Source of the DNA: JBDIAG01 sp963835085
GTDB taxonomy: Bacteria; Actinomycetota; Actinomycetes; Actinomycetales; CAWJMD01
Length of the DNA: 64,000 nucleotides
NCBI GenBank assembly: GCA_963835085.1
Contig: CAWIED010000001.1
Span: 3,553,948-3,617,947, forward strand
Reading direction: 5' to 3'
The position numbers and the translations under genes were made by a program. The stretch's first letter is position 1. Each line of letters starts with the position of its first letter. Below, in pieces: positions 53,817 to 62,794 of the stretch. Under the pieces are notes generated by a model. That model was not told where the DNA came from and did not search any database. It was given only the letters and a program-made list of their open reading frames with translations.

Positions 53817-54561
53817 GACCCCGGCGGTCTCGGCGCTGCCGGCGCTCACGCCGGCGGTCCGAGCCGCCACCGGCCTGGCCGCGCAGGAACGACATCAGGC
53901 CGATGACCACGAAGCCGATCACGACGATCCACGTGCCGCCGATGTGGATCCCCGTCAGGATGGCCAGCCCGGCGAGGGCTGGAAAGGCGGTGCCGAAGAT
54001 CCACCAGAGCGAACCTTGCTGCAGTTCCCCGCAGGCACGGTAGTTGCGATAGGTGATCGCCAAGGCCCAGGCCAGCGGCAGCAGGAGCACCAGCCCCCAC
54101 AGCTGCTCGGCCACCCGACCCAGCTGAGAGAGGGCGATGATGGCGCCCACCACGATCAGCCACATCCCCGGGGCGTTCCAGTTCAGCCAGCCAGCAGGTC
54201 GAGGGCCGCGCTGCTCGCTCTGCGGCGGCCAGCTCTGCCCAGGCCGGGGCGCGCCATGCTGGGGCGCGCCATGCTGACTCTGGCCGTACTGACTCTGGCC
54301 GTACTGACTCTGGTCGTACTGACTCTGGCCGTACTGACTCTGGCCGTACTGACTCTGGTCGTACTGGCTCTGCCCGTACTGACTCTGGCCGTACTGACTC
54401 TGGCCGTATTGGGGCGCACCGTATTGCGGCGCACCGTACTGGGGCGGCGCCGGGGCGTCCTGGGGCGGCGGCGCGTCCTGCGGGCTGTCCTTGCTCAGGG
54501 ACGGCCGATATGGGGAGCCCGGGTCAGAGGGCTCGGATGATTGCGATCCGTCGAAAGACAT
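53812..54561 (-). CDS. Membrane protein with N-terminal QYGQS pentapeptide repeats
   Basis: 249 residues. Residues 41-105 are thirteen 5-residue units (QYGAP, QYGQS, QYDQS, QHGAP), a low-complexity, prion-like stretch on the cytoplasmic side. Four hydrophobic segments follow between about 131 and 227, and a very basic tail (SDRRRERRQRRDRRGH). I do not recognise a named family; such small Gln/Tyr/Pro-rich membrane proteins are common in Actinobacteria. Convergent with argG. Confidence 0.75.
   Translation of the reverse strand: MSFDGSQSSEPSDPGSPYRPSLSKDSPQDAPPPQDAPAPPQYGAPQYGAPQYGQSQYGQSQYGQSQYDQSQYGQSQYGQSQYDQSQYGQSQYGQSQHGAPQHGAPRPGQSWPPQSEQRGPRPAGWLNWNAPGMWLIVVGAIIALSQLGRVAEQLWGLVLLLPLAWALAITYRNYRACGELQQGSLWWIFGTAFPALAGLAILTGIHIGGTWIVVIGFVVIGLMSFLRGQAGGGSDRRRERRQRRDRRGH
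54247..54441 (-). repeat. 15-base tandem repeat, 13 copies, coding
   Basis: 195 bases made of 13 units of 15 bases; the most common unit on the plus strand is GTACTGACTCTGGCC. It codes for the pentapeptide repeat of the membrane protein. Copy number could vary between strains without frame loss. Confidence 0.9.
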
Positions 54562-54640
54562 GCCTTCAGGGTTGCGCTTGCCACACCCGGATGGCCAATT
54601 GGGTCGTCACGAATCGTCAATGACGTCTGTCACGGCAAGC

Positions 54641-55531
54641 TCAGGCCTCCGCACCGGCCAGGTCCGGGAGTCGGCCCGATCCGTGAGACCGGGTTGCGCC
54701 CACGCTGGCCACCACCACACATCCGATCGCCACCCACTGCAGCGGGGCTAGGAACTCATGTAGCACCACCATGGCCGCGAGCGCTGCGGCTGCGGGCTCC
54801 AGGCTCATCAGGATGCTGAACACGTTGGGCGGCATGCGGCGCAGGGCCGTGAGCTCGAGGCTATAGGGGATCACCGATGACAGCAGGCCAATGGCCGCTC
54901 CCAGCCCCAGCACCTCGGGTTGCAGCAGCCGGCTTCCCGCCTCGACCATCGCCGGCGGCGCCAGCAGGATGGCACCCACCAGGCTCGCCACCGTCAATCC
55001 GGTGACGCCGGACCAGTGCCGACCGGTGCGCGCGCTGAAGACGATGTAACCCGCCCAGAAGGCCCCGGCTACCAGGGCGAACACCACCCCAGGCCACGTA
55101 AGGCCATGCGGCGTGAAGCCCAGTAGGGCGACTCCTACACCCGCGAGCGCGACCCAGATGAGGTCACGCGCCCGCCGTGATCCTACTATCGCCAACGCAA
55201 GCGGACCGAGGAACTCGAGGGTGACCGCCATCCCCAGCGGAATGCGTGCGAATGACTGGTAGATCGACCAGTTCATCCCCATGAGCATGCAGCCGAACCC
55301 GAGCGCAATCAGCCAGTCGCGAGAGGTCTTGCCCCGCACCGCGGGCCGGAAGAACACGGTGAAGACGATCGCGGACGACGCCAACCGGAGCCACACCATC
55401 GACGTGGGAGGCACCACCGAGAACAGGTGTTTGGCGATCGCGGCGCCGAGTTGCACCGAGATGATGCCACCGGCCACCAGCACCGGCGGTGGGACGCGGC
55501 CGGCCAGATCACGCGGTCGGGTCTGGTTCAC
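54641..55531 (-). CDS. EamA-family (RhtA-like) transporter
   Basis: 296 residues from GTG 55531 with ten hydrophobic segments arranged as two EamA repeats. LEFLGPLALAIVGSRRARD and ILMSLEPAAAALAAMVVL are typical of the threonine/homoserine exporter RhtA group. It would export amino acids or related metabolites. It lies 79 bases downstream of the repeat-protein gene on the same strand. Confidence 0.87.
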   Translation of the reverse strand: MNQTRPRDLAGRVPPPVLVAGGIISVQLGAAIAKHLFSVVPPTSMVWLRLASSAIVFTVFFRPAVRGKTSRDWLIALGFGCMLMGMNWSIYQSFARIPLGMAVTLEFLGPLALAIVGSRRARDLIWVALAGVGVALLGFTPHGLTWPGVVFALVAGAFWAGYIVFSARTGRHWSGVTGLTVASLVGAILLAPPAMVEAGSRLLQPEVLGLGAAIGLLSSVIPYSLELTALRRMPPNVFSILMSLEPAAAALAAMVVLHEFLAPLQWVAIGCVVVASVGATRSHGSGRLPDLAGAEA

Positions 55532-55539
55532 TATGCAGC

Positions 55540-55607
55540 CCCGATCACTTCGTAGTCCCGTTCACTCCGCAATCCCGATCACTCCGCGCTCCTGATCACT
55601 CCGCGCC
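55540..55607 (+). repeat. Four 17-base tandem repeats between the EamA and copA genes
   Basis: Units at 55540, 55557, 55574 and 55591 follow the pattern CCCGATCACTCCGCGCT with a few changes in each copy. The block starts 9 bases upstream of the EamA start codon, that is in its promoter region, and could hold spaced binding sites. Confidence 0.85.
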
Positions 55608-55678
55608 TGGCCACAGGGCCACCCTGCCAGATCGGGAACGGACGGACCCAACGCAATCTCCGGCCTCCAGCCTGACGT

Positions 55679-58009
55679 TCAAGCCTTCGCGTCAAACCTC
55701 CTCAGCCGCAAACTGTTCGTGACCACGAACACCGACGAGAACGCCATGGCAGCACCCGCGAGCATCGGGTTGAGCAGGCCCGCAGCGGCTGCCGGGATCG
55801 CGGCGACGTTGTAGGCGAATGCCCAGAACAGGTTGCCCTTGATGGTGCGCAGAGTGGCGCGGGAGAGCCGGATCGCGGCGGGCACGAGCATCAGGTCTCC
55901 GCGCACGAGAGTGAGGTCACTGGCCTCGATGGCCAGGTCGGTTCCCGTCCCCATGGCGATGCCGAGATCGGCTTGCGCCAGCGCGGCGGCGTCGTTGATG
56001 CCGTCACCCACCATGGCCACGACGCGCCCTTCGCGCTGCAGACGCTGGACCTCCGCCAGCTTCTGATCGGGCAGTACTCCGGCGATCACCTCATGGATGC
56101 CCACCTCGGCTGCGACCGCTCGGGCTGTCACCTCGTGGTCACCTGTGAGCAGCACAGGATGCAGCCCAAGGGCCTTCAGCTCGGCCACAGCGGTCGCGCT
56201 GGTGGTTTTCACGCCGTCGGCCACGGTGAGCACGCCGCGAGCACGCCCGTCCCAGCCGATCAGCACGGCTGTACCTCCCCCACCACGGGCAGCGTCAAGC
56301 GACGCCTGCAGATCGGCGGGGATGGTGAACTCGTTGGCGAGCAGAAGGTCGGGCTTGCCGACGAGCACGTCGGTGCCGCCCACCGTGCCGCGCATGCCAC
56401 TGCCCGCCACGGCCTGAGCGTTGCGCACCGGTTCCAGCGTCAGGTTCGCCGTGCTGGCGCCGGCCACGATGGCCTGGGCAATGGGATGTTCGGAGGCGGC
56501 TTCGAGGGCCGCCGCGGTGGCCAGCACCAGGTCATGGGACGTCTCGGCGTCAGTTGTGACGTCGAGCAGGCTCATCCGCCCTGAGGTGACCGTACCCGTC
56601 TTGTCGAGCACCACCGTGTCGATGGCCCGGGTGGCCTCCAACGCCTGCGGCCCCTTCACCAGGATGCCCAGCTGTGCTCCCCGGCCGGTTCCGACCATCA
56701 GCGCGGTAGGCGTCGCCAGCCCGAGCGCGCAGGGGCAGGCGATGATCAGCACGGCGACGGCAGCCGTGAACGCCACTGTCATACCGGCTCCGGCCACTAG
56801 CCAACCCAGGAGCGTCGCCAGCGCGAGCACGATCACCACCGGCACGAACACCGCGGAGACTCGGTCGGCCAGGCGTTGCGCCGCAGCCTTTCCGGTCTGG
56901 GCCTGTTCCACCAGCCGGGCCAGTTGGGCCAGCGCAGTGTCGGCCCCGACCCGGGTGGCGCGAACCATCAGGCGACCGGAGGTGTTGACGCTTCCTCCGC
57001 TGACCTGGTCACCGACCGAGACGTCGACCGGCACGGGCTCACCGGTCAGCGCCGACGCGTCCACAGCGCTGGCACCCTCTACCACCTCGCCGTCGGTAGC
57101 GACCTTCTCGCCGGGGCGCACCACGAAGACCTCACCGACAGCGAGGCTCTCCACCGGAACCAGCTGTTCCCGTCCGTCACGCAGCACGCTGACCTCTTTG
57201 GCCCCGGCATCGAGCAGGGCACGTAGCGCTGCACCGGCGGCACGGGTGGCACGGGCCTCCAGGAAACGCCCGAGGAGGATGAGGGTGGTGATTCCAGCGG
57301 CCGCCTCGAGGTAGATGGCGTCGGCACCCTCACCGCGCGCGGAAAACAGGGAGAAGCCGTGCCGCATGCCCGGCATTCCGGCGCCGCCGAGGAACAGTGC
57401 ATACAGCGACCACAGATAGGCGGCGCTGACGCCAAGGCTCACCAGGGTGTCCATGCCGACGGCACCGTGCCGCAGGTTGCGCAGGGCCGCCCGATGGAAG
57501 GGCCAGGCGCCCCAGACAACGACCGGCGACGCCAGGGTGAGGCTCGCCCACTGCCAATACGTGAACTGCAGCGATGGCACCATCGCGAGCAGGACGACGG
57601 GCAGGGTCAGGGCGGCAGTGATCAGCAAACGTCTTTTCAACGCAGCCGCTTCGTCGCCGTGATGAGAATGCTCGTCAGCACCCTCAGACGTCTCCTTGTC
57701 CGAGACAGCGCCCAGGTGCGGACTCCTAACCGGCGCGGGCAAGTGCGCGGCATAACCGGCGGCCTCGACCGCAGCGATCAGATCGTCGACCTGCACCGGC
57801 TCGCGGTAGGACACTGCGGCCCGCTGGGTGGCGAAGTTGACGCTGGCCTGCACCCCGTCGAGCTTGTTGAGCTTCCGCTCGATCCGGTTGGCGCACGAGG
57901 CGCAGGTCATGCCAACGAGATTCAGGTCGACCTGATGTGGATCGGCGTGCGAGTAGCTGCGCTGCGCGCCCACCGAAGGGGATGCCTCAGCCCCGGCGGA
58001 GGTCGTCAT
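55679..58009 (-). CDS. copA: Copper-exporting P-type ATPase CopA
   Basis: 776 residues. An N-terminal HMA domain has GMTCASC (33-39). The membrane metal site is CPC (C425-P426-C427), the phosphorylated residue D469 in DKTGT, with SEHPIAQAI and GDGIND further on. The last segments hold FWAFAYNVAAIP and MAFSSVFVVTNSLRL, the YN and MxxSS features of Cu(I)-specific pumps. It expels Cu(I) using ATP. Its ATG overlaps the copZ stop (ATGA). Confidence 0.95.
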   Translation of the reverse strand: MTTSAGAEASPSVGAQRSYSHADPHQVDLNLVGMTCASCANRIERKLNKLDGVQASVNFATQRAAVSYREPVQVDDLIAAVEAAGYAAHLPAPVRSPHLGAVSDKETSEGADEHSHHGDEAAALKRRLLITAALTLPVVLLAMVPSLQFTYWQWASLTLASPVVVWGAWPFHRAALRNLRHGAVGMDTLVSLGVSAAYLWSLYALFLGGAGMPGMRHGFSLFSARGEGADAIYLEAAAGITTLILLGRFLEARATRAAGAALRALLDAGAKEVSVLRDGREQLVPVESLAVGEVFVVRPGEKVATDGEVVEGASAVDASALTGEPVPVDVSVGDQVSGGSVNTSGRLMVRATRVGADTALAQLARLVEQAQTGKAAAQRLADRVSAVFVPVVIVLALATLLGWLVAGAGMTVAFTAAVAVLIIACPCALGLATPTALMVGTGRGAQLGILVKGPQALEATRAIDTVVLDKTGTVTSGRMSLLDVTTDAETSHDLVLATAAALEAASEHPIAQAIVAGASTANLTLEPVRNAQAVAGSGMRGTVGGTDVLVGKPDLLLANEFTIPADLQASLDAARGGGGTAVLIGWDGRARGVLTVADGVKTTSATAVAELKALGLHPVLLTGDHEVTARAVAAEVGIHEVIAGVLPDQKLAEVQRLQREGRVVAMVGDGINDAAALAQADLGIAMGTGTDLAIEASDLTLVRGDLMLVPAAIRLSRATLRTIKGNLFWAFAYNVAAIPAAAAGLLNPMLAGAAMAFSSVFVVTNSLRLRRFDAKA

Positions 58010-58218
58010 GAGTCCTCCTGCAGGGAATAGCCAGCTTCTTCCACAGCCCCCCGCACGTCGGCGTGCGCCAGGTTGCGGTCGCTGGTGAGCGTGACAACAC
58101 CCGTCGGCAGGTCGACAGCCACAGCGGTGACCCCGTCGAGCGCAGAGAGCTCCTCGGTGACGGAGGCAACGCAGTGCCCGCAGGTCATACCCGCAACGGT
58201 GTAGGTGGTGGTGGTCAT
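58006..58218 (-). CDS. copZ: Copper chaperone, CopZ-type HMA protein
   Basis: 70 residues with one HMA fold and the Cu(I) site GMTCGHC (10-16). It carries copper to CopA, whose gene it overlaps by four bases. The Met-Thr-Cys-Gly-His-Cys variant is usual for chaperones. A repeated TGTCGATTCGGG motif lies in the 51-base gap to csoR. Confidence 0.93.
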   Translation of the reverse strand: MTTTTYTVAGMTCGHCVASVTEELSALDGVTAVAVDLPTGVVTLTSDRNLAHADVRGAVEEAGYSLQEDS

Positions 58219-58269
58219 GGGGTTCTCACAATCTGTCTGTCGATTCGGGGACCTGTCGATTCGGGACGA

Positions 58270-58614
58270 TCACGAACGCACGAGCCGGGCAATGGCCTGG
58301 GACGCCTCTGCAAGCTTGGCGTCGGCTTCCGGGCCACCCTCGGCCGCGGCGCGGGCCACACAGTGGGAGAGGTGCTCATCGAGCAGCCCCAACGCGACGG
58401 CCTGCAGCGCCTTGGTAGCCGCGGACACCTGAGTGAGGATGTCGATGCAGTACTGATCGTCCTCGATCATCCGCTGTAGCCCGCGCACTTGGCCCTCGAT
58501 GCGCCGCAGCCGGCGCAGATGCGCCGCCTTGTGGTCGTGATAGCCGCGCTGGGCCTGCTCAACGGGCTGAGCGTGTTCGATCTCGATGTGCTGGCCGAGC
58601 TGGATGTCTGTCAT
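58270..58614 (-). CDS. csoR: Copper-sensing repressor CsoR
   Basis: 114 residues, all helical. The Cu(I) ligands C56, H81 and C85 have the same spacing as in mycobacterial CsoR, and RRLRRIEGQVRGLQRM begins the DNA-binding four-helix fold. Copper binding releases it from DNA. Start ATG 58614 has AGGAG just upstream. A CsoR operator lies 73 bases upstream of the start, and copZ-copA follow, so the operon is autoregulated. Confidence 0.95.
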   Translation of the reverse strand: MTDIQLGQHIEIEHAQPVEQAQRGYHDHKAAHLRRLRRIEGQVRGLQRMIEDDQYCIDILTQVSAATKALQAVALGLLDEHLSHCVARAAAEGGPEADAKLAEASQAIARLVRS

Positions 58615-58686
58615 CTCTCCTACTTTCCGGCCTTCGTTTCCTAGCCATCGTCTGCAGATCTTTCGAGCGTGTGTTCAGACAACACT

Positions 58687-58703
58687 ATACCCCCATGGGG
58701 TAT
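58687..58703 (+). promoter_or_regulatory. CsoR operator
   Basis: ATACCCCCATGGGGTAT: perfect 7-base arms ATACCCC/GGGGTAT around CAT, the form expected for actinobacterial CsoR sites. It lies between the divergent csoR (start 58614) and phzF-like gene (start 58748). Confidence 0.88.
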
Positions 58704-58747
58704 TCCTGCATAGGCGGAGCGCTGGGAGGACCCGTAGGGTGGCCGTT

Positions 58748-59578
58748 ATGACGAGGTTCGATTTCAGTCAGGTAGACGTGTTCTCCACGGTGCCGTTCGG
58801 CGGCAATCCGGTTGCCGTCGTGCACAACGCCGAGGGACTTTCCGACGAACAGTTGGCGAAGTTCGCTAACTGGACGAATCTGTCGGAGACCACGTTTCTG
58901 CTGCCGCCCATTGATCCGGCCGCCGACTACCGGGTGCGGATCTTCACGCCGGCCATCGAGCTTCCGTTCGCCGGTCACCCCACGTTGGGCAGCGCCCACG
59001 CCTGGTTGGCCGCAGGCGGCGTGCCGAAATCGGACTCCGCCATCGTGCAGGAGTGCGGCATCGGCCTGGTGCCGGTGCGCAGGCACGAAGGACGGCTGGC
59101 GTTCGCGGCACCCGGTCTGCTCCGAAGCGGCCCGGTCGACGACGCAGATCTGTTGTCCGTGCTCGATGCGCTCGGCCTCGGCCGCGACGAGGTGGTCGAC
59201 GCCGAATGGGTCGACAACGGGCCGGGTTGGCTGGGGTTGCTGCTGCCAACCACGGAGGCGGTGCTGGCCCTCACACCCTCACCCACCCTGGCTGTCAACA
59301 TCGGCGTGGTGGCACCCACGCCGGCCGGGGCGGAGACCGACTTCGAAGTACGGGCGTTCGCCGGACCGGCCGGAGTACCCGAAGATCCCGTGACCGGCAG
59401 CCTGAACGCCGGACTGGCCCAGTGGCTGCTCCGCACCGGCCGCGCACCCGCCACGTACGTCGCGTCGCAGGGCACAGCCATGGGCCGATCGGGAAGGATT
59501 CACGTGGAACAGGAGCGTGACCGGATCTGGGTCGGCGGCGCCTCTTACACGCGCATCAGCGGAATCGTCGACTTCTAA
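58748..59578 (+). CDS. PhzF-family isomerase/epimerase-like protein
   Basis: 276 residues from ATG 58748. VDVFSTVPFGGNPVAVV and the catalytic glutamate region NLSETTFLLPP (E47) identify the diaminopimelate-epimerase-like PhzF fold, as does GHPTLGSAHAWL and PVTGSLNAGLAQWLL. True PhzF isomerises a phenazine precursor; most homologues outside phenazine clusters have unknown roles, and no phz gene is here. The CsoR operator lies 45 bases upstream, so copper control is possible. Confidence 0.88.
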   Translation: MTRFDFSQVDVFSTVPFGGNPVAVVHNAEGLSDEQLAKFANWTNLSETTFLLPPIDPAADYRVRIFTPAIELPFAGHPTLGSAHAWLAAGGVPKSDSAIVQECGIGLVPVRRHEGRLAFAAPGLLRSGPVDDADLLSVLDALGLGRDEVVDAEWVDNGPGWLGLLLPTTEAVLALTPSPTLAVNIGVVAPTPAGAETDFEVRAFAGPAGVPEDPVTGSLNAGLAQWLLRTGRAPATYVASQGTAMGRSGRIHVEQERDRIWVGGASYTRISGIVDF

Positions 59579-59587
59579 GGCAGCGCC

Positions 59588-61138
59588 CTAGGAGAAGTCG
59601 ACGCCTTGAGCGAGTTGGATCGTCCCGGAGTAGTTGATCGTCGTGGTGGTGCGGCGCATGTAGGCACGCCACGCGTCGGAGCCCGATTCGCGGCCACCGC
59701 CGGTCTCCTTCTCACCGCCGAAGGCGCCGCCGATCTCCGCGCCTGAGGTGCCCACGTTGACGTTCACGATGCCGCAGTCGGCGCCGTCGGCAGCCAGATA
59801 GCGCTCGGCCTCAGCCTGGTCTGTGCTGAAGATGCCGGCCGAGAGCCCCTGCGGCACGCCGTTCTGCAGGTCGATGGCCTCATCAAGGGTGTCGTAGGTG
59901 AGCACGTAGAGGATGGGTGCGAAGGTCTCACTGCGGACAACGTCGCTCTGCTCGGGCATCCGCACCAGTGCCGGACGAACGAAGTAGCCGTGATCGCCCT
60001 CCGCACCATCCACGAGTTCGACGCTCTCGCGTTCGCCTCCGACGACAACCTCCCCACCCTGGGCACGAGCGTCGGCAAGGGCCTTCTGCATCGCCTCGAA
60101 GGCTGCCTCGTGGATGATCGGGCCTACCAAGGTGCCCTCCGAACGAGGATCGCCCACGCGCAGCTTGGCGTAGGCCGCCTTCAGCCGTTCGACCACCTCG
60201 TCGGCGATGGAGGAATGCACGATGAGCCGTCGGCAGGTGGTGCAGCGCTGGCCCGCTGTGCCCGCGGCTGCGAACACGATGGAGTTGATCGCCACCTGCA
60301 AGTCAGCGCTCGGTGTGACGATGGCGGCGTTGTTGCCGCCGAGTTCCAGCAGCGAACGGCCGAAACGCTCCGCCACCCGCGGACCCACCTCGCGCCCCAT
60401 CCGAGTCGAGCCCGTGGCCGACACCAGCGGCACTCTGGGCGAGTCGACGAGCACGTGGCCTACCTCGCGGTCGCCGATCAGCAAGCCGCAAAGGCCCTGC
60501 GGGGCACCGGTTTCCGCGATCGCCCGGTTCAGCAGAGCGGTGCAGCCGATGGCCGTGAGCGGGGTGAGCTCGGACGGTTTCCACACCACCGCATTGCCAC
60601 ACACCAGGGCGATCGCGGTGTTCCATGACCAGACGGCGACGGGGAAGTTGAAGGCGCTGATGACGCCGACGACTCCTAGGGGGTGCCAGGTCTCCTGCAG
60701 CCGGTGCCCGGCCCGCTCCGACGGCATGGTCTTGCCGAAGAGCTGGCGGGAGAGACCGACCGCGAGATCGCAGATGTCGATCATCTCCTGCACTTCACCG
60801 AGGGCTTCGGAGTGGATCTTGCCGACCTCGACGGTCACCAGTTCGGCCAGATCTGCCTTGTGCTCGGTGAGCAGTTCACCCAGACGCTTGACGAGTGCAC
60901 CGCGCACCGGAGCCGGTGTGACGCGCCAGGTGAGGTATGCCTCGTGCGCTGCGGCGATGACGGCCTCGGCGTCAGCCGGCGTGACCGCGGCCACGTCGAA
61001 CAGGCCCTCGCCGGTGATGGGGCTGCGCGCGGTGACACCTGCGCCGCAGATCGAGTCGACGTCGACTCCGAGCCGGGCGAGGGCGTCGCGGGCACTCTGG
61101 TCAAGGCTGGTGGTGGTTGCGGTCGTGGTCATGAGCAT
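59588..61138 (-). CDS. Aldehyde dehydrogenase, L-piperidine-6-carboxylate (aminoadipate semialdehyde) type
   Basis: 516 residues from ATG 61138 in TGATG overlap with lat; ATG 61132 gives 514. Motifs: SAFNFPVAVWSWN, GSTRMGREV for NAD, the glutamate in LLELGGNNAA and nucleophile C299 in GQRCTTCRR. The GGQ-like ETGGGRESGSDAWRAYMRR end is typical of the group that oxidises the cyclic product of lysine 6-transamination to 2-aminoadipate. The neighbouring lat gene supports this substrate. Confidence 0.88.
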   Translation of the reverse strand: MLMTTTATTTSLDQSARDALARLGVDVDSICGAGVTARSPITGEGLFDVAAVTPADAEAVIAAAHEAYLTWRVTPAPVRGALVKRLGELLTEHKADLAELVTVEVGKIHSEALGEVQEMIDICDLAVGLSRQLFGKTMPSERAGHRLQETWHPLGVVGVISAFNFPVAVWSWNTAIALVCGNAVVWKPSELTPLTAIGCTALLNRAIAETGAPQGLCGLLIGDREVGHVLVDSPRVPLVSATGSTRMGREVGPRVAERFGRSLLELGGNNAAIVTPSADLQVAINSIVFAAAGTAGQRCTTCRRLIVHSSIADEVVERLKAAYAKLRVGDPRSEGTLVGPIIHEAAFEAMQKALADARAQGGEVVVGGERESVELVDGAEGDHGYFVRPALVRMPEQSDVVRSETFAPILYVLTYDTLDEAIDLQNGVPQGLSAGIFSTDQAEAERYLAADGADCGIVNVNVGTSGAEIGGAFGGEKETGGGRESGSDAWRAYMRRTTTTINYSGTIQLAQGVDFS

Positions 61139-62465
61139 CAGCCTGCCAGTCGGGTGAGAACGCGGTCGAGAGCCTGCACCGCACGCTTGAGGTCGGCGGC
61201 GGTGACGGTGAGCGGTGGACGGAAGCGAATGGCCGAGGTTCCGCAGCCGAGCATGAGGACATGCTCGGTGTCAGCGAGGTCGACCAGCACGGCGTCACGC
61301 AGTTCAGGGGTCTCGACGGTGACGGCGACCATGAGGCCGCGCCCTCGCGGGTTCGACAGGCTGGAGTGCCGGTCGGCGAGTTGGCTGACGAGCGACAGCA
61401 GTTCAGCGCCACGCTCGGCAGCGTTCTCGACGAGCCGCTCGCTCTCGATCACCTCAAGAATGCGGCGGGCGCGCACCATATCGGTGAGATTGCCGCCCCA
61501 GGTGGAGTTGATGCGCGACGAGACGCGGAAGACGTTGTCGGGCACCTCATCGACGCGGCCGCCGGCCATCACGCCGCAGACCTGGGTCTTCTTGCCGAAA
61601 GAGATGACATCGGGAGTGACACCGAGGGATTGATAGGCCCAGTTGGAGCCCGTAAGCCCACACCCGGTCTGCACCTCGTCGAAGATCAACAGGGCGTCGT
61701 TGTCGTGGCAGAGCTGCTTCATGGCGGCAAGGAACTCAGGCCGCAGGTGCCGATCGCCGCCCTCGCCCTGGATCGGTTCGGCGATGAAACAGGCGATGTC
61801 GTCAGGGTTTTCGGCAAACGCGCGGCGCGCTTGCTCGAGAGCACGCTGTTCAGCGACCTCGATGTCGACGCCGGGTTCGATGACGGGGGCGTCGATTCGC
61901 GGCCAGTCGAACTTGGGAAAGCGTGCAACTTTGTTGGGGTCAGTGTTGGTGAGGGAGAGGGTGTAGCCGGTGCGGCGTAGTGGAAGGCGCCCGTGAGGTG
62001 CAGCACCTTGGTGCCGAGCTCGGGATCGCGTCCGTTCGCCTGGTTGTGGCGCGACTTCCAGTCGAAGGCGACCTTGAGTGCGTTCTCGACGGCCAGCGCT
62101 CCGCCCTCGATGAAGAACAGGTGGGGCAACGCAGGGTCTCCCAGAACGCGGGCAAACGTCTCGACGAAGCGAGCCATGGCCACGGTGTAGACGTCGGAGT
62201 TGCTGGGCTTGTTCATAGCCGCCTGCAGCAACTCGTCCGCGAATGCGGGATCTTCGCGCAGAGCGGGGTGGTTCATGCCCAGCGCGTTGGAAGCGAAGAA
62301 CGTGAACATGTCGAGGTATTCCGTGCCGGAGACCTCGTCGACCACAGACGTCCCGTGGGACTTGCTCAGGTCGAGCACCCAGCCCATGCCGTCGGTGAGC
62401 ATGCTCCGGCTCAAAACGTCGTGTACGTCGCGGGCATCGATGGCCGCGGTCTTCGTCGTTACCAT
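61138..62465 (-). pseudogene. lat: L-lysine 6-transaminase, frameshifted
   Basis: The N-terminal part (start ATG 62465) reads correctly to KVLHLTGAFH, then runs into an unrelated frame ending at 61719. The other frame continues from about 61974 with RTGYTLSLTNTDPNKVARF and keeps the PLP lysine region ISFGKKTQVCG and the C terminus, ending at 61138. At the junction about two bases are surplus (61975-61979). Joined, the parts give about 440 residues, the normal size of this class III aminotransferase, which moves the epsilon-amino group of lysine to 2-oxoglutarate. Either a natural mutation or a sequence error. Confidence 0.88.
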
Positions 62466-62732
62466 CTCTCGATGCTACATAATTTCCTGGCAGATGGAAG
62501 ATGCATAGGCGATCTTCCGGTCAATGTCCGCATTAGACATTGATCTGCCTGCCGGTTCCTAACCGTCGACCAGGTGACCGGGTTCGATGCCCGTCCGTTC
62601 CCTTCGCTGGAAAGCGCCTTGAGTTCGTGGGGCGACCTCAAGGGCGATCTGCCCCGCCGCTCCGCATCACAACGGAAGCGCATGCCTCGGTGAGGCCAGG
62701 AGGGCTCGGCGACGAGCCGTTCCGCCTGACCC
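62466..62732. other. Intergenic stretch between lat and the IS3 element
   Basis: 267 bases with no convincing gene. It holds the lat leader and a strong inverted repeat (62521-62543). The remainder up to the IS end has open frames on both strands but none that I recognise. Confidence 0.6.
62521..62543 (-). promoter_or_regulatory. Inverted repeat upstream of lat, candidate operator
   Basis: TCAATGTC (62521-62528) and GACATTGA (62536-62543) are perfect 8-base arms around CGCATTA. It lies 56 bases upstream of the lat start in AT-richer sequence. An Lrp-type regulator would fit lysine catabolism, but none is in view. Confidence 0.6.
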
Positions 62733-62794
62733 GCCCGGCGTTTTTCGGACAGTACCTCGACTATTGTTGAGGCTGAACGGAATTGGAGTTTGGG

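Noticed and set aside
54247..54441. CRISPR array
   Set aside because: The 15-base repeats are contiguous, in frame and coding, without spacers; no cas genes.
55540..55607. CRISPR array
   Set aside because: Units of 17 bases with no spacers.
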